This document shows positions 51,660 through 59,624 of a DNA stretch of 64,000 bases, piece by piece. Under the pieces are notes generated by a model. The model was not told where the DNA came from. It saw nothing but the letters and a program-made list of their open reading frames with translations, and searched no databases. The DNA is from Aurantimonas coralicida_A. GTDB taxonomy: Bacteria; Pseudomonadota; Alphaproteobacteria; Rhizobiales; Rhizobiaceae. The translations under genes were made by a program, and so were the position numbers. The stretch spans positions 1 through 64,000 of the forward strand of contig NZ_JAYXIH010000020.1 in NCBI RefSeq assembly GCF_036016755.1. Direction: 5' to 3'. Numbering within the stretch: the first letter of the stretch is position 1; each line of letters starts with the position of its first letter.

Positions 51660-51775
51660 ACGTTAGTTGCGGGCGATACCTCCTCCCTTCGTTCCGCTCT
51701 GACTGTTTCCTCCCAGGATTTTCCAATGGAAGATCCTTCTTTCAGCCGGGTTCTCGCGAACCCGGCTTTTTTTTG
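51660..51775 (+). ncRNA. Candidate trans-acting sRNA with anti-Shine-Dalgarno CCUCC motifs
   Basis: A 116-base stretch without a good coding frame, ending in a textbook terminator (51744-51774). It holds CCTCCTCCC (at about 51681) and TTTCCTCCC (at about 51709) in unpaired positions, plus a TTTTCC-AATGGAA hairpin-like section before the terminator. Repeated CCUCCUCCC loops and a length near 115-125 are known from alphaproteobacterial sRNAs of the alpha-r14/NfeR1 type that pair with ribosome binding sites. CTATGT at 51647-51652 may be the -10 box. The 5' end is my estimate. The flank 51471-51640 holds nothing else I can name. Confidence 0.55.
51744..51774 (+). terminator. Rho-independent terminator
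   Basis: AGCCGGGTTC (51744-51753), loop TCGC, and the exact complement GAACCCGGCT (51758-51767), followed by eight Ts. It ends the candidate sRNA rather than the MgtC gene, whose stop is 270 bases upstream. Confidence 0.9.
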
Positions 51776-51821
51776 CGCCGATCGTCGCCCCCCGCCTGAA
51801 CTCGTCATCCGTCGGTGATAT

Positions 51822-52279
51822 TCAGCCGGTGATCTTCAGCGGATGCCATTTCCCCGCCTTGACCCGCTTTTGGACGTGCTGTCGGTAGGTCTCGGGCGGT
51901 TGGGCGCGCCGCCTTTTATGCCGTGTTTGATTGCAGAATTTACACGCCGCTNCCCCGCCTTGACCCGCTTTTGGACGTGCTGTCGGTAGGTCTCGGGCGG
52001 TTGGGCGCGCCGCCTTTTATGCCGTGTTTGATTGCAGAATTTACACGCCGCTACGATATTCTCGCGGATGTCTTTCCCGCCATTTTGTTTGGGCTGCAAA
52101 TGTTCCGCCGTGCATTGGAAGCGGTTGAGCAAGCCATTTGGCACATGATGACGCTGTAAAAACACCGTGGGATTACCATCCCACATCAAAAAATTACAGT
52201 AGTGGCATAGCCAATTCTGCTTCTGTGCACGAGCAGTTCTGATTTTCCTCAGTCTTTCTGGGCTTCCCATTTTACACAT
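51822..52279 (-). CDS. HNH endonuclease-like protein (disrupted in this assembly)
   Basis: KQNWLCHYCNFLMWDG, then the HNH core TAEHLQPKQNGGKDIRENIVAACKFCNQTRHKRR with two Cys pairs for zinc. It would be a small HNH nuclease of about 118 residues. After QKRVKAG the frame meets the single N at 51952 and then repeats itself. Removing one of two 100-bp copies restores the ending KWHPLKITG and a stop at 51822-51824. So the gene is probably intact in the cell. Function in the cell (phage defence or recombination) is unknown. Neighbours give no clue. Confidence 0.75.
51852..52052. repeat. Exact 100-bp duplication around an N (assembly join)
   Basis: Bases 51852-51951 and 51953-52052 are identical, with one N at 51952 between them. 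Two contig ends sharing 100 bases appear to have been placed side by side instead of merged. Treat the spacing of everything across this point with care. Confidence 0.92.
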
Positions 52280-52726
52280 CCATTGGCTTCATTGAAATGA
52301 AGCGGATGTGCAGCAACCACTCATGGATTGCCCTTAATTCGGAAGGGAATACCCTCGCACGAGACGACACTAGAGAGTGCCACTCCGCAGTATAATCGGT
52401 AGATGCAGATCAGAAATCCGCATCAATACAGGAGCCGAGTTGGCTTCCAGACGATCTAAAGTCCGTCTCCGTCGTTCTCCAATATCGCAATATGTGGCGG
52501 CCATCAAGTAGCGGTCCGCCTGAGGGATATCTTGATCGCCTGCCACCTTGAGATCGAGCGGAAAGCTCTGGAGGAGATTCCTACCAATGCCGAATGCGCC
52601 CTTGCCACCTGCAGGGCAAGGTTCAGCTGATCAACTCGAACGAGTGCACAGACACTGCCCATCGTTGAAAAGCGGTCACCAGACTAACATGACCTCAATG
52701 GCGCCAGCGGCAGTTTCCATTTTGCC
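52280..52726. other. Intergenic region, nothing recognisable
   Basis: About 447 bases of lower GC than the surroundings between the HNH gene and the aspartate aminotransferase gene. No tRNA cloverleaf, long repeat or coding frame stands out. Composition and the neighbouring HNH gene fit a small acquired segment. Confidence 0.4.
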
Positions 52727-53932
52727 TCAGCCGTCGAGGCTGGCGCAAAACCGCTGAATGCGTGAACAGGCCTCTTCGAGCAACGCTTCCGACGTCGCGT
52801 AGGAAATCCGGAAGTTCGGCCCGAGACCGAAAGCCGCACCGTGAACCACCGCGACGCCTTCCGCTTCCAGCAGCTCGGAAACGAAGTCCTCGTCGCTCGC
52901 GATCACCTTGCCGGCCCCGGTCTTCTTGCCGATCAGCCCGGCGCAGGACGGATAGACGTAGAAGGCGCCCTCCGGCGAGGGACAGGCGATGCCGTTCGCC
53001 TGGTTCAGCATCGAGACCACCAGATCACGGCGGCCTTCGAAGACGGCGCGGTTGGTATCGATGAAATCCTGCGGACCGTTCAGCGCCTCGACCGCCGCCC
53101 ATTGGGCGATCGAGCAGGCGCCCGAGGTCTGCTGGCCCTGGATCATGTCCATCGCCTTGATCAGTTGCAACGGTCCGCCGGCATAGCCGATGCGCCAGCC
53201 GGTCATCGCATAGGCCTTGGAAACGCCGTTGATGGTCAGCGTACGGTCGTAAAGACCGGGTTCCACCTCGGCCGGGGTCGTGAAGGTGAAGTCACCGTAG
53301 ACGAGATGCTCATACATGTCGTCGGTCATCACCCAGACATGGGGATGGCACATCAATACGTCGGTCAGCGCCTTCAATTCGGCCCGCGTATAGGCCGCGC
53401 CCGACGGATTCGACGGCGAGTTGAACAGGAACCACTTGGTCTTCGGCGTGATCGCCTTTTCGAGCGCGTCAGGCGTCAGCTTGAAATTCGTCTCGATGCC
53501 GGCCTCGACGAACACCGAGGTGCCGCCGCAGATCGCCACCATCTCGGGATAGCTCACCCAATAGGGCGCCGGGATGACCACCTCGTCACCGGGATTCAGC
53601 GTCGCCATGAAAGCGTTGAACAGGATCTGCTTGCCACCGGTCCCGACGATGGTCTGCTCCGGCTTGTAGTCGAGATTGTTCTCGCGCTTGAATTTCCTGG
53701 CGATCGCCTGGCGCAGTTCGGGGATGCCGGAGACCGGCGTATATTTCGTCTCGCCGCGGTTGATGGCCGCGATCGCCGCCTGCTTGATGTTGTGGGGCGT
53801 ATCGAAGTCCGGCTCGCCGGCGCCCAACCCGATCACATCGCGCCCGGCGGCTTTCAGCTCACGCGCCTTCTGCGCGACAGCGATGGTCGCGGACGGTTTG
53901 ACGCGATCGAGGGCGGCGGCGAGGAAGGCCAT
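52727..53932 (-). CDS. aspC: Aspartate aminotransferase (class I, PLP-dependent)
   Basis: 401 residues. Moves the amino group between aspartate and 2-oxoglutarate; rhizobial forms may also accept prephenate. IGLGAGEPDFDTPHNIKQAA, YTPVSGIPELRQAIA, FNSPSNPSGAAYT, MTDDMYEHLVY, and PLP lysine in TINGVSKAYAMTGWRIGYAGGP. C-terminal Arg for the substrate carboxylate in GPNFRISYATS. Normal length; single gene. Confidence 0.93.
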   Translation of the reverse strand: MAFLAAALDRVKPSATIAVAQKARELKAAGRDVIGLGAGEPDFDTPHNIKQAAIAAINRGETKYTPVSGIPELRQAIARKFKRENNLDYKPEQTIVGTGGKQILFNAFMATLNPGDEVVIPAPYWVSYPEMVAICGGTSVFVEAGIETNFKLTPDALEKAITPKTKWFLFNSPSNPSGAAYTRAELKALTDVLMCHPHVWVMTDDMYEHLVYGDFTFTTPAEVEPGLYDRTLTINGVSKAYAMTGWRIGYAGGPLQLIKAMDMIQGQQTSGACSIAQWAAVEALNGPQDFIDTNRAVFEGRRDLVVSMLNQANGIACPSPEGAFYVYPSCAGLIGKKTGAGKVIASDEDFVSELLEAEGVAVVHGAAFGLGPNFRISYATSEALLEEACSRIQRFCASLDG

Positions 53933-54088
53933 GGGAGGGACTCCGGTCAGAACGTCGGGAAGGCTCCAGCGGGAGCGCGCGGACCCTAATCGCAGACGTT
54001 TTGCATCGCAAGCCGGCAGTCAAGCGCCGCGCGAAACAAGCAGCCGCCGTATTTGTTGGGGAAAGCCCACGGGTGCGGCCCGATACGG

Positions 54089-55264
54089 CTACCGCAGCGG
54101 CATTTGAAAGGTAAAGCGGGTCTCTGTCGTGTCGGAGGATACTTCTAGCGTTCCGCCGTGGGCCCGTGCGATCTCCGACGCAATATAGAGACCGAGGCCG
54201 AGGCCTTGCTGGCTCGGTCGCGTTGCCGCGCGGAAGAACGGCTGAAACAAGTCGGCAAGTGCTTCTTTCGGGATCGGCTCGCCGGAGTTCGACACCCACA
54301 GTCGAAAGTGATCCGCGTCGCTCGACGCTCCCACCCGCACCGCTCCACCGTCGGCCCCATGGGTCAGCGCGTTGCCCAGCAAGTTCGACAGAAGCTGAGA
54401 AAGACGTCCGCGATCACACCGGACAGGATCGGCGAAGCCGAAATCCGTTTCGATCGGCGTATCGGGGTAGCTCGAACGAAGCTCCTCGACGACTTGCACG
54501 AAAATCGGTTCCAGAGATCCGCACTCGTCCCACTCAAGCTTGAGCCCACCACCCAGGCGGCCCCGAGCGAAATCGAGAAGATTGTCGATCAAGCCCTGCA
54601 TTCTATGTACACTGCCTTGAATCAGCGCCACGATGTGCGACGCCTTGGCATCGAGCGGCGTCCGTAGCAGCAGCTTTGCTCCGGCGTCGATCGAGGCAAC
54701 CGGGTTGCGCAAATCGTGACCGAGTACCGCGATGAACTGTTCCCGCAGTTCCGAAATCTTGCGTTCGCTCATCAAGCTGGCCTCGCTGGCGGCCAGGCGC
54801 TCGCCGGCATCCAAATGAAAGGCGATGAGCTCCGCGAACAGCTTGAACATGCCGATGGTTTCGGGATTCTTGAGCCGCGCCGGCCGAGGGTCGATCGCGC
54901 ACAGCGTGCCGAAAAATTCGCCGTTCTCCAGGATAATTGGCATCGAGATATAACTGCGGAAACCGTACATGGCCGGAGTTGGATGCCCGCAATAGGCCCC
55001 GTCGCGCGGTACGTCGTCGATGACGACAGGTTCCCGGCTTTCCTCGATCTCATGGCAGATCGTGGTTTCCACCTGCAACTCGCTGCCTGGCTCAAGCCCG
55101 AACTCTATGTGGTCGAGGGCTGTACAGGTGATCCAGCGATCCTTGGTGACCCGTGCCACCACCGCGAATCCCATGCCGGTCGTCCGGCAAATCACATCAA
55201 GGATTGTCGGCACCGCGTTGATGCGGCCGACAGAATCGATATCGGCTTGAAAATCGTGGCTCAA
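54089..55264 (-). CDS. Soluble sensor histidine kinase with GAF domain
   Basis: 391 residues with no membrane segment. N-terminal GAF domain (about 15-160: TILDVICRTTGMGFAVVARV, YISMPIILENGEFFGTLCAID), a short coiled stretch, HisKA with phospho-His in VLGHDLRNPVASIDAGAKLLL (about residue 180), and an ATPase domain with N box LLSNLLGNALTHG and G boxes GLGLGLYIASEIARAHGG. It should sense a small molecule or redox/light state in the cytosol. No response regulator gene lies nearby, so it is an orphan. Confidence 0.88.
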   Translation of the reverse strand: MSHDFQADIDSVGRINAVPTILDVICRTTGMGFAVVARVTKDRWITCTALDHIEFGLEPGSELQVETTICHEIEESREPVVIDDVPRDGAYCGHPTPAMYGFRSYISMPIILENGEFFGTLCAIDPRPARLKNPETIGMFKLFAELIAFHLDAGERLAASEASLMSERKISELREQFIAVLGHDLRNPVASIDAGAKLLLRTPLDAKASHIVALIQGSVHRMQGLIDNLLDFARGRLGGGLKLEWDECGSLEPIFVQVVEELRSSYPDTPIETDFGFADPVRCDRGRLSQLLSNLLGNALTHGADGGAVRVGASSDADHFRLWVSNSGEPIPKEALADLFQPFFRAATRPSQQGLGLGLYIASEIARAHGGTLEVSSDTTETRFTFQMPLR

Positions 55265-55457
55265 CAGCCCTTTGATCCTTGCGGTGAGGCGTCAGACGCA
55301 ACTGTTTCAGTCAGACCTGATCGTAAGGCAGCATGTCAAGCCAGAGCCACCTTTAACAGCTATGCTTTCGCATTGTCCCGTGGCGATCGCTGGTGATCAT
55401 CGCAGCGCAACCTCCGCGATGCAGGAAAACGGCAGAGGTCTTCGGCAAGCCCGCCCT

Positions 55458-55811
55458 TCAGCGTTCGACGAGCATCTCGAATCCGCCGAAGATCAGGCGT
55501 TTGCCGTCAAACGGCATCGGATTGAGATCCGGCTTCAGCCGCGGATCGTCCATCAGCTTGGGCATCGCCTCGTTGCGAACCTCCTTCGACGGCCACAGGA
55601 TCCAGGAGAAAATCACGGTTTCGTCCGGCTTGCGCTGCACCGCCATTGAAAACGACGTCACCTGGCCCTCGGGCACGTCATCGCCCCAGCATTCCACCAC
55701 CTTGAGCGCGCCATACTCCTTGAACACCGTCGCCGCGTCCTCGGCATGCTGGCGGAATTTCTCCCGATTGGCGATCGGTACCGCCGCCACGAATCCATCG
55801 ACATAGGTCAT
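55458..55811 (-). CDS. DUF1428 family protein
   Basis: 117 residues. MTYVDGFVAAVPIANREKFRQHAEDAATVFKEYGALKVVECWGDDVPEG and VIFSWILWPSKEVRNEAMPKLMDDPRL and MPFDGKRLIFGGFEMLVE are the full DUF1428 pattern, a dimeric ferredoxin-like alpha/beta-barrel fold. Function unknown. ATG 55811 has AGGAGGA upstream. Last gene of the TetR-led set. Confidence 0.85.
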   Translation of the reverse strand: MTYVDGFVAAVPIANREKFRQHAEDAATVFKEYGALKVVECWGDDVPEGQVTSFSMAVQRKPDETVIFSWILWPSKEVRNEAMPKLMDDPRLKPDLNPMPFDGKRLIFGGFEMLVER

Positions 55812-55883
55812 TGTGCTTCCTCCTTCGGCTAAAGATGGTGTCAAAGCAGCAGGCCGCTCCCGCTATCCGACAGGCGACGCCTC

Positions 55884-56234
55884 TCAAGGCCCATCATAGG
55901 CCGCCTGCAAGCCGCATTGGACGGGCGCGCCGCCATCGGTGGTCAAAGCCGCCCAGTATCGGTCTACCTCCGCCTGGTCCTCGCAGTTCACCGCCAGCGA
56001 GATCGCGTCGTTGAACGGCTCCTGCGGGCCGCCGTTCAATCCTTGGAACGACTGCCCGGCGAGCGTGAAATCCACCAGGATCACCGAACCCGCCTTACCG
56101 CCGGGCCAGTCGAGGCCCGACCGCATCAGCCGGTCGATGCGCGAGTCGGGGAAGACCGACACGTAGAACGCGGCGGCCGCCTCCGCATGGCCGTCGAACC
56201 ACAGGCAGCTCGAGATTTTCTGCATCCTGGGCAT
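55884..56234 (-). CDS. PhnB-like VOC family protein, C-terminally truncated
   Basis: 116 residues, while the family (3-demethylubiquinone-9 3-methyltransferase-like, PhnB) usually has about 150-160. ISSCLWFDGHAEAAAAFYVSVFPDSRI, FTLAGQSFQGLNGGP and FNDAISLAVNCEDQAEVDRYWAALT fit well, but after GAPVQCG the normal Trp-Leu-x-D-x-x-G-x-S-W-Q block and the following 35 residues are replaced by a short tail and a stop. The other frames do not restore it, so a deletion is likely. AAGGAG precedes ATG 56234. Confidence 0.75.
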   Translation of the reverse strand: MPRMQKISSCLWFDGHAEAAAAFYVSVFPDSRIDRLMRSGLDWPGGKAGSVILVDFTLAGQSFQGLNGGPQEPFNDAISLAVNCEDQAEVDRYWAALTTDGGAPVQCGLQAAYDGP

Positions 56235-56254
56235 TGCGGTGATCTCCTTCTCGT

Positions 56255-56923
56255 CTAGGCGCTTTCGCGCGTTCGGCTATCATCATATTCGTCATGCAGC
56301 CGCCACCACTGGTACGGCTCGCTCTGCTCCGTTCCCTCCGGCGCATCTTCCCAGCTCTCTTGCCGGCCAAGCGGCGTCAGATCGAGAAAGGTCCAGGGCG
56401 TCCCGAGCGTCTCCACTCCGCGACCGGTGGTGAAATAGGTGCGGTAGATGTCGCCGTCGTCGCGGTAGAAGACGTCGAGGCCGAAACCGGTGGTGACGCC
56501 GAAGTCGGCGTTGAAATCGTCCGCCGTCGACACCCAGGGCATGGTCCAGCCCATACGCCGCTTGAACGCCTCGATCTCGGCGATCGGCGCGCGCGAGACG
56601 AAGACGAGCGAAGTGTCGCGGACGTGCAAATGCGCCAGGTGCGGGATCTGGTCGCCGACCATGCCGCAACCGGAGCAAGGGTCCGGATCGGTGGGTTTTA
56701 GCATGTGATGGTAGACGATGAGCTGCCGGCGGCGGTCGAACAGATCGTCGAGACTCGCCTTTCCCGACAGCTTATCGAAGGCATACGCCTTCTCGACCTT
56801 CTCCCAAGGCAGCCGGCGCCGCTCGGCGGCCAGCCGGTCATGGGCGTGGGTCAGTTCCTTCTCCTTTGCCCGCAGCGCCTCCTGCGCCCGCAGCCAGTTC
56901 TCTCTCGAGACAATATTGCGCAT
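56255..56923 (-). CDS. DUF899 family thioredoxin-like protein
   Basis: About 222 residues. RNIVSRENWLRAQEALRAKEKELTHAHDRLAAERRRLPW is the usual DUF899 start; SGKASLDDLFDRRRQLIVYHHM, DPDPCSGCGMVGDQIPHLAHLHVRDTSLVFVSRAP with the C-x-x-C pair, and RTYFTTGRGVETLGTPWTFLDLTPLGRQESWEDAPEG. The fold is thioredoxin-like, but the role is unknown. ATG 56923 has GAGGAA. Part of the TetR-led set. Confidence 0.86.
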   Translation of the reverse strand: MRNIVSRENWLRAQEALRAKEKELTHAHDRLAAERRRLPWEKVEKAYAFDKLSGKASLDDLFDRRRQLIVYHHMLKPTDPDPCSGCGMVGDQIPHLAHLHVRDTSLVFVSRAPIAEIEAFKRRMGWTMPWVSTADDFNADFGVTTGFGLDVFYRDDGDIYRTYFTTGRGVETLGTPWTFLDLTPLGRQESWEDAPEGTEQSEPYQWWRLHDEYDDSRTRESA

Positions 56924-57024
56924 CGCAGTTTCCTCCGCGTCAGGGACCGGACGGGATGTTGGCGGCCCCACTTGTTCAGAATGGCAGACCGTCGCGGCGG
57001 TCTTTCAACCGCTGCCGACCGCCG

Positions 57025-57501
57025 CTAGCATATCAGCTTGGCCATCTCCGCCTGCATCTCCTCGATGCTGACGTCGCGCAGATGCGTGGCGAGAGACCAT
57101 TTGTGGCCGAACGGATCCTCGACGATCCCGTAGCGATCGCCCCAGAACATGTCGGCGATGGGCATATCGACCGTCGCGCCGGCATCGATCGCCCGACCGA
57201 ACCAGGCATCCACGTCATCGACCATGAGGTGGATGGTGACCGGCGTCCCCTTCAGATGTTTCGGTCCGGTCATGCCCATCTCGACATTCTCATCGACCAG
57301 CATGACCGACGAGCCGTTGATGCACAGACTGGCATTGGCGACCTTGCCGTCTGGCATCGGCAGCAGGAACATCACCTCGGCGCCGAAGGCACGTTGATAA
57401 AATTCGATCGCCTCCGTCGCGCCGGCGCATACGAGGTGCGGCGTCACGGCGTGCATCCGGGCGGCCTGCTCCTGAGGTGAGTCTGTTCTGACAGTTTCCA
57501 T
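57025..57501 (-). CDS. VOC family protein (glyoxalase/bleomycin-resistance-like, PhnB type)
   Basis: 158 residues. HAVTPHLVCAGATEAIEFYQRAFGAEVMFLLPMPDGKVANASLCINGSSVMLVDE and IHLMVDDVDAWFGRAIDAGATVDMPIADMFWGDRYGIVEDPFGHKWSLATH give the two beta-alpha-beta-beta-beta repeats, with Glu/His metal-site positions. Substrate unknown. ATG 57501 preferred; AGGAAGAAG is upstream. Complete, unlike its relative at 55884. Confidence 0.87.
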   Translation of the reverse strand: METVRTDSPQEQAARMHAVTPHLVCAGATEAIEFYQRAFGAEVMFLLPMPDGKVANASLCINGSSVMLVDENVEMGMTGPKHLKGTPVTIHLMVDDVDAWFGRAIDAGATVDMPIADMFWGDRYGIVEDPFGHKWSLATHLRDVSIEEMQAEMAKLIC

Positions 57502-57536
57502 GGCTTCTTCCTCCCCGGTGGTCTTTCTTCGGCGCG

Positions 57537-58010
57537 TCACAACTCGCGCGCCACCTCCTCGAGCTGTTGGGCACATTGACCCCAGCCCTCGTGAAAACCC
57601 ATCTCCTCGTGGGCCTTGCGGTCGGCGGCCGACCAGTGCCGAGCTGTGGCGGTGTAGCGCGTCTTCCCGTCCTCATCCTCGAAGGTAAGGGTGACCGTCA
57701 TGAACGGCTTGTCGGATGGCACCCAAGCGCTGGTATAGGCATCGGTGAACACCAGACGCTCATTCTTTACGACCTCGAGATAGACGCCCGGATTGGGATA
57801 GTCCTTGCCCTCCGGGCTCCTCATTGTGACGAGGCTGGAGCCACCGGGCCGAACGTCGAGTTCGGCGCGCGGCGTCGTCCAGGGCTTCGGCGCAAACCAT
57901 CGTGTCAAAAGCTCCGGCTCGGTCCAGGCCCGGTACACCTTGTCGCGCGGAGCGTCGATCAGGCGGGTCAGAACCAGTTGGCGATCGTTGTTTCCGGCAT
58001 TCTGGGTCAT
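57537..58010 (-). CDS. SRPBCC / AHSA1 family protein
   Basis: 157 residues. LVLTRLIDAPRDKVYRAWTEPELLTRWFAPKPWTTPRAELDVRPGG and FTFEDEDGKTRYTATARHWSAADRKAHEEMGFHEGWGQCAQQLEEVA are typical of the START-like AHSA1 fold that binds hydrophobic ligands. Its ATG overlaps the TetR stop by ATGA, so it is the first enzyme-like gene of the TetR operon. Ligand unknown. Confidence 0.87.
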   Translation of the reverse strand: MTQNAGNNDRQLVLTRLIDAPRDKVYRAWTEPELLTRWFAPKPWTTPRAELDVRPGGSSLVTMRSPEGKDYPNPGVYLEVVKNERLVFTDAYTSAWVPSDKPFMTVTLTFEDEDGKTRYTATARHWSAADRKAHEEMGFHEGWGQCAQQLEEVAREL

Positions 58011-58633
58011 GTTTCGCTTCCTCCTTGTGGGTGTTTGAACAGCATTTCGAGATATCGCCGCAGATGGTCGAGGCTCTCGACCGCCACCTTCGGGCCGCCC
58101 GTCGCTTTGGCCAGGAGCAGCGCGCCCTGGACGACCACCTGGGTGTGCAACGCAAGACTCTCGGCGGTCCATTCCGCCGCGATGCCGCGCTCGCGCATCG
58201 CCTCGGCGATGTCGGCCTCCAGAACCTTGGCATGGCCGACGATGCTCGACTCGCAGGCGTCGCGGATCGCCGGATAGGTGGCGAAAGTCTCCTGCACCAT
58301 GGTGCCGACCAGACAGGTGTATTCGGGCAACTCGCCCCGCAGGATCGCCTTGCGAAAATCCACATAGCCCAGCAGCCGGTCGAGCGGGTCGGACAGTTCG
58401 CGATACGGCGCGGCCTCGAAGAACGCGCCGGTCATCATCGACCAGTGGTCGGCGGCGGCGATCGCGAGGTCTTCCTTGGTCTTGAAGTGATGGAAAAAGG
58501 CGCCCTTGGTCACCCCCGCCGATCGGCAGATGTCGTCCACTGTCGTGGCCGAGTACCCCTTGCCACGAATGACCGCCAGCGAGGCCTCCAGAAGCTTGCC
58601 TCTCGCGCCGGTGGGGATGTCGGTTGATGCCAT
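58007..58633 (-). CDS. TetR/AcrR family transcriptional regulator
   Basis: 208 residues. N-terminal helix-turn-helix GKLLEASLAVIRGKGYSATTVDDICRSAGVTKGAFFHHFKTKEDLAIAAADHW (about 14-65), then a TetR_C-type ligand domain (YTCLVGTMVQETFATYPAIRDACE). ATG 58633. A perfect palindromic operator lies 22 bases upstream, so it should repress itself and the small-protein genes behind it. Confidence 0.92.
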   Translation of the reverse strand: MASTDIPTGARGKLLEASLAVIRGKGYSATTVDDICRSAGVTKGAFFHHFKTKEDLAIAAADHWSMMTGAFFEAAPYRELSDPLDRLLGYVDFRKAILRGELPEYTCLVGTMVQETFATYPAIRDACESSIVGHAKVLEADIAEAMRERGIAAEWTAESLALHTQVVVQGALLLAKATGGPKVAVESLDHLRRYLEMLFKHPQGGSET

Positions 58634-58654
58634 CAAATCTCTCCTTACCAATTT

Positions 58655-58676
58655 ACATACCAACCAGTTGGTATGT
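58655..58676. promoter_or_regulatory. TetR operator, perfect 10-2-10 palindrome
   Basis: ACATACCAAC (58655-58664), two bases, then GTTGGTATGT (58667-58676). It sits right before the TetR gene start, where the promoter should be. Length and symmetry are typical of TetR dimers. The core TACCAAC-N2-GTTGGTA recurs in operators of related regulators. Confidence 0.8.
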
Positions 58677-58954
58677 TGTCGAGACGGTTTTTCGCTTTAG
58701 CGTTTTTTTCCAGTTTGACAGATAGCGAGCGGGGCCGCTCTCATACGAGGTGCGGTTGGCAAGGGCGCTGGCGGTGGTGGGCGGTTCCCTCTGTCAGACA
58801 GCAGCATGCAGGAGGCCGAGACGACGCGGGATGCGATCAGGCCTCCAGCGGCCGTTCCGATTGCTGCGTTCACTGAAATGAATTGGTCGCCGGCGGCCCG
58901 ATGGCGCACTATCGCGGCGGGCGGTTATCGCCTCCGGCCAAGGGCAGTCTTTCG

Positions 58955-59572
58955 ATGATCACCATTCACGGCATGCAGGACTCGGGCAATTGCTACAAGC
59001 CGCGGCTGCTGATGGCTTTGCTCGGGAAACCGTTTCACCATGTCGAGGTCGACTCCCTCGACGGCTCGACGCGGCGGCCGGCGTTTCTCGCTCTCAACCC
59101 CATTGCCAAGGTGCCGGTGCTGGAGTTGGAGGACGGGCGGACGCTGCCGGAATCCAACGCGATCCTGGCCTATCTTGGCGAGGGCAGCGCATTCGTCCCC
59201 GCCGACCCATTCGAGCGCGCAACAATGCTGTCCTGGATGTTCTTCGAGCAATACAGCCACGAACCCAACGTCGCCGTACGGCACTCGCTGCTCGTCTATC
59301 CCAGCCGCAAGGCTCAGGCTACGCCCGAACGGTTGGCGGAGACGCTCGACGGCGGCAACAAGGCCCTCGCCGTCATGGAAACAGCACTGACGCGATCCAA
59401 CTGGCTGGTCGGCGATGCGCCTACGCTCGCCGACATCGCGCTTTACGCCTATACCCATGTGGCCGACCAGGGCGGCTTCGACCTCGCCGCCTATCCCGGC
59501 ATTCGCGCCTGGCTCAGCCGGATCGAGGCGCTGCCCGGCTACCAGCCGATGACCTGGCTGCCCGGGACCTGA
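58955..59572 (+). CDS. Glutathione S-transferase family protein
   Basis: 205 residues. Thioredoxin-like N-terminal domain (MITIHGMQDSGNCYKPRLLMALLGKPFHHVEVD, then NPIAKVPVLELEDGRTLPESNAILAYLGEGS with the cis-Pro and Glu-Ser that bind glutathione) and helical C-terminal domain (WLVGDAPTLADIALYAYTHVADQGGFDLAAYPGIRAWLSRIEALPGY). ATG 58955 is the natural start; the frame open to 58883 is not conserved. Substrate unknown. The 58677-58954 gap upstream shows no other gene. Confidence 0.9.
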   Translation: MITIHGMQDSGNCYKPRLLMALLGKPFHHVEVDSLDGSTRRPAFLALNPIAKVPVLELEDGRTLPESNAILAYLGEGSAFVPADPFERATMLSWMFFEQYSHEPNVAVRHSLLVYPSRKAQATPERLAETLDGGNKALAVMETALTRSNWLVGDAPTLADIALYAYTHVADQGGFDLAAYPGIRAWLSRIEALPGYQPMTWLPGT

Positions 59573-59624
59573 ATGGCGCGTCCCCGTCGCGCGCTCCGCC
59601 TCCCGTTCGCAGCGAAAGCCCGTC

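Noticed and set aside
51923..52159. Open frame on the + strand across the N
   Set aside because: Created by the duplicated 100 bp of the assembly join and antisense to the HNH gene.
52380..52500. tRNA-like look of the stretch before aspC
   Set aside because: No acceptor stem or T-loop consensus could be paired on either strand.
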